From Accumulibacter sp. (GTDB taxonomy: Bacteria > Pseudomonadota > Gammaproteobacteria > Burkholderiales > Rhodocyclaceae): a DNA stretch of 17,194 nucleotides. The notes beneath the pieces are model-generated. The model had not been told where the DNA came from. It saw only the letters and a list, made by a program, of their open reading frames with translations, and ran no database searches. Shown one piece after another: positions 16,421 through 17,194 of the stretch. Position 1 is the first letter of the stretch; each line of letters starts with the position of its first letter. The stretch is taken from positions 1-17,194 of the forward strand of contig DPSD01000125.1 of assembly GCA_003538495.1 (NCBI GenBank). The letters are read 5' to 3'. The position numbers were made by a program, and so were the translations under genes.

Positions 16421-17194
16421 TCAATGACTGGTGCCTTCCGAGCGCGATATCTTGTTCCACACGTTGTACTTGCCGACCGGTTTTTTGGCCGGGATGCGCT
16501 TCACCTCTTTCAAGGTCTGGGCGTCGATCACGATCAGCGCGCCTTCCAACTCCCAAAGGCTGGCCAGCGCGTAGCGGCCGTCGCGGGTGAACTCGACGTG
16601 CGCCAGCGTCTGCCCGGGCGCGGCCTCGATCTGGCCGACCACCTCCAGGGTCTGCTTGTCGATCACCTGCAGCGCGTTCTTGTGTTCCTTGCTCATCATC
16701 GAGTCAGTAAAGGCATAGCGACTGTTCTCGTGGCTGCGCAGGAAGAAACCCGGTCCGAGGGTCTTGATTTCCTTGATGATCTGGTAGGTTCCCAGATCGA
16801 TGACGGTGATCACCCCTTCGTTCAGGTTTGGTGAGGCCATTACCGTCCGTTCGCGACCAGCCGGGTCCTTCCACTTCCAGGTGATTCCGGAGCCGAGATG
16901 CGGCATTCCCGGCAGGTCGAGGTCGGCGATCTTCTTGCGGCCGTCGAGAAAGATCACCTGTCCCTTGCTCGCCGAGCGCGACGCCCCGAGGATCTCGTGG
17001 TAGGTCTGGGTGAAGAAGAAGTCGTCCAGATAGTCCTTGAGCAGGGTTCGCCGCGGGTAGAACATGCCGGGCGTAAAGTGGCCCTCTTTGTACTGGAAGT
17101 CGTGTACCAGTCCTTCGGCAACCGGTTCGGCCTCGGGGTCGTAGCTGATCTCCCAGACTTCGGGAACGTCCTTCAAGGCCGCCACGAAACTTTT
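16421..17194 (-). CDS. Cytochrome d1-type heme protein (NirS/NirN-like), C-terminal part
   Basis: The frame is open to the window edge, so the gene starts beyond 17194; 257 C-terminal residues are visible. They look like blades of the d1 beta-propeller: FTQTYHEILGASRSASKGQV, DLPGMPHLGSGITWKW, VIDLGTYQIIKEIKTLGPGFFLRSHENSRY, VIDKQTLEVVGQIE and HVEFTRDGRYALASLWE, ending KPVGKYNVWNKISRSEGTSH. The histidines in MPHLGSG (fragment 99) and LRSHENS (fragment 155) line up with the two distal active-site histidines of cd1 nitrite reductase (in TPHPGRG and KTHPNS). The C-terminal KPVGKYNVWNK resembles TPTGKFNVYN of NirS. Blade spacing and ending differ from classical NirS, so a NirN-like or other d1-domain protein is as likely. 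It would be periplasmic. Whether a cytochrome c domain precedes it cannot be seen. Confidence 0.82.
   Translation of the reverse strand, partial: KSFVAALKDVPEVWEISYDPEAEPVAEGLVHDFQYKEGHFTPGMFYPRRTLLKDYLDDFFFTQTYHEILGASRSASKGQVIFLDGRKKIADLDLPGMPHLGSGITWKWKDPAGRERTVMASPNLNEGVITVIDLGTYQIIKEIKTLGPGFFLRSHENSRYAFTDSMMSKEHKNALQVIDKQTLEVVGQIEAAPGQTLAHVEFTRDGRYALASLWELEGALIVIDAQTLKEVKRIPAKKPVGKYNVWNKISRSEGTSH

Overview
The window is GC-rich and compactly coded. Its gene set (a ribonuclease-tonB-aroE-mtgA block, a YeiW-like cysteine-cluster protein, UppP, UbiC, RhlE and a cytochrome d1-type protein) fits a betaproteobacterium. My best guess is the Rhodocyclales, near Candidatus Accumulibacter, but this rests on remembered protein resemblance and not on a search.

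Layout. (1) 104-4465: one large plus-strand gene for a type V autotransporter adhesin-like protein. It has a signal peptide, a long passenger of degenerate beta-helix repeats, a second copy of the passenger's terminal module, and a C-terminal 12-strand-type barrel ending in Phe. (2) 4466-4937: a gene-free gap. Its first part reads like the 3' end of a lost gene, and its last part carries a good promoter for tpx. (3) 4941-6684: thiol peroxidase Tpx, an IclR-type regulator with a perfect 15-bp palindrome upstream, and an overlapping YeiW-like cysteine-cluster protein. (4) 6719-13124: a tightly packed plus-strand run of uppP, a YqiA-like esterase, an RNase II-family (RNB) protein, a TonB-family protein, aroE, mtgA and a LapA-like membrane/coiled-coil protein. 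Several genes overlap or sit 1-10 bp apart. UppP (undecaprenyl-phosphate recycling) and MtgA (glycan polymerisation) both serve peptidoglycan synthesis; TonB and the LapA-like protein are also envelope proteins; AroE feeds the shikimate pathway. (5) 13166-13188: a hairpin terminator between convergent gene sets. (6) 13209-17194, all minus strand: the DEAD-box helicase rhlE behind a leader of about 250 nt, chorismate lyase ubiC, a secreted DUF192 protein, a small secreted Lys/Ala/Pro-rich protein, and the C-terminal 257 residues of a cytochrome d1-type heme beta-propeller protein that runs off the window edge.

Most of the window is ordinary housekeeping. I see no CRISPR array, tRNA, rRNA, transposase, phage gene or toxin-antitoxin pair. 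The items most worth a second look are the duplicated, repeat-rich autotransporter with two cysteine pairs, the gene remnant next to it, the palindrome before the IclR gene, the consensus -10 element that would give a near-leaderless RNase mRNA, the rhlE leader, and the d1 protein with its small basic secreted neighbour. I found no convincing new multi-gene system.
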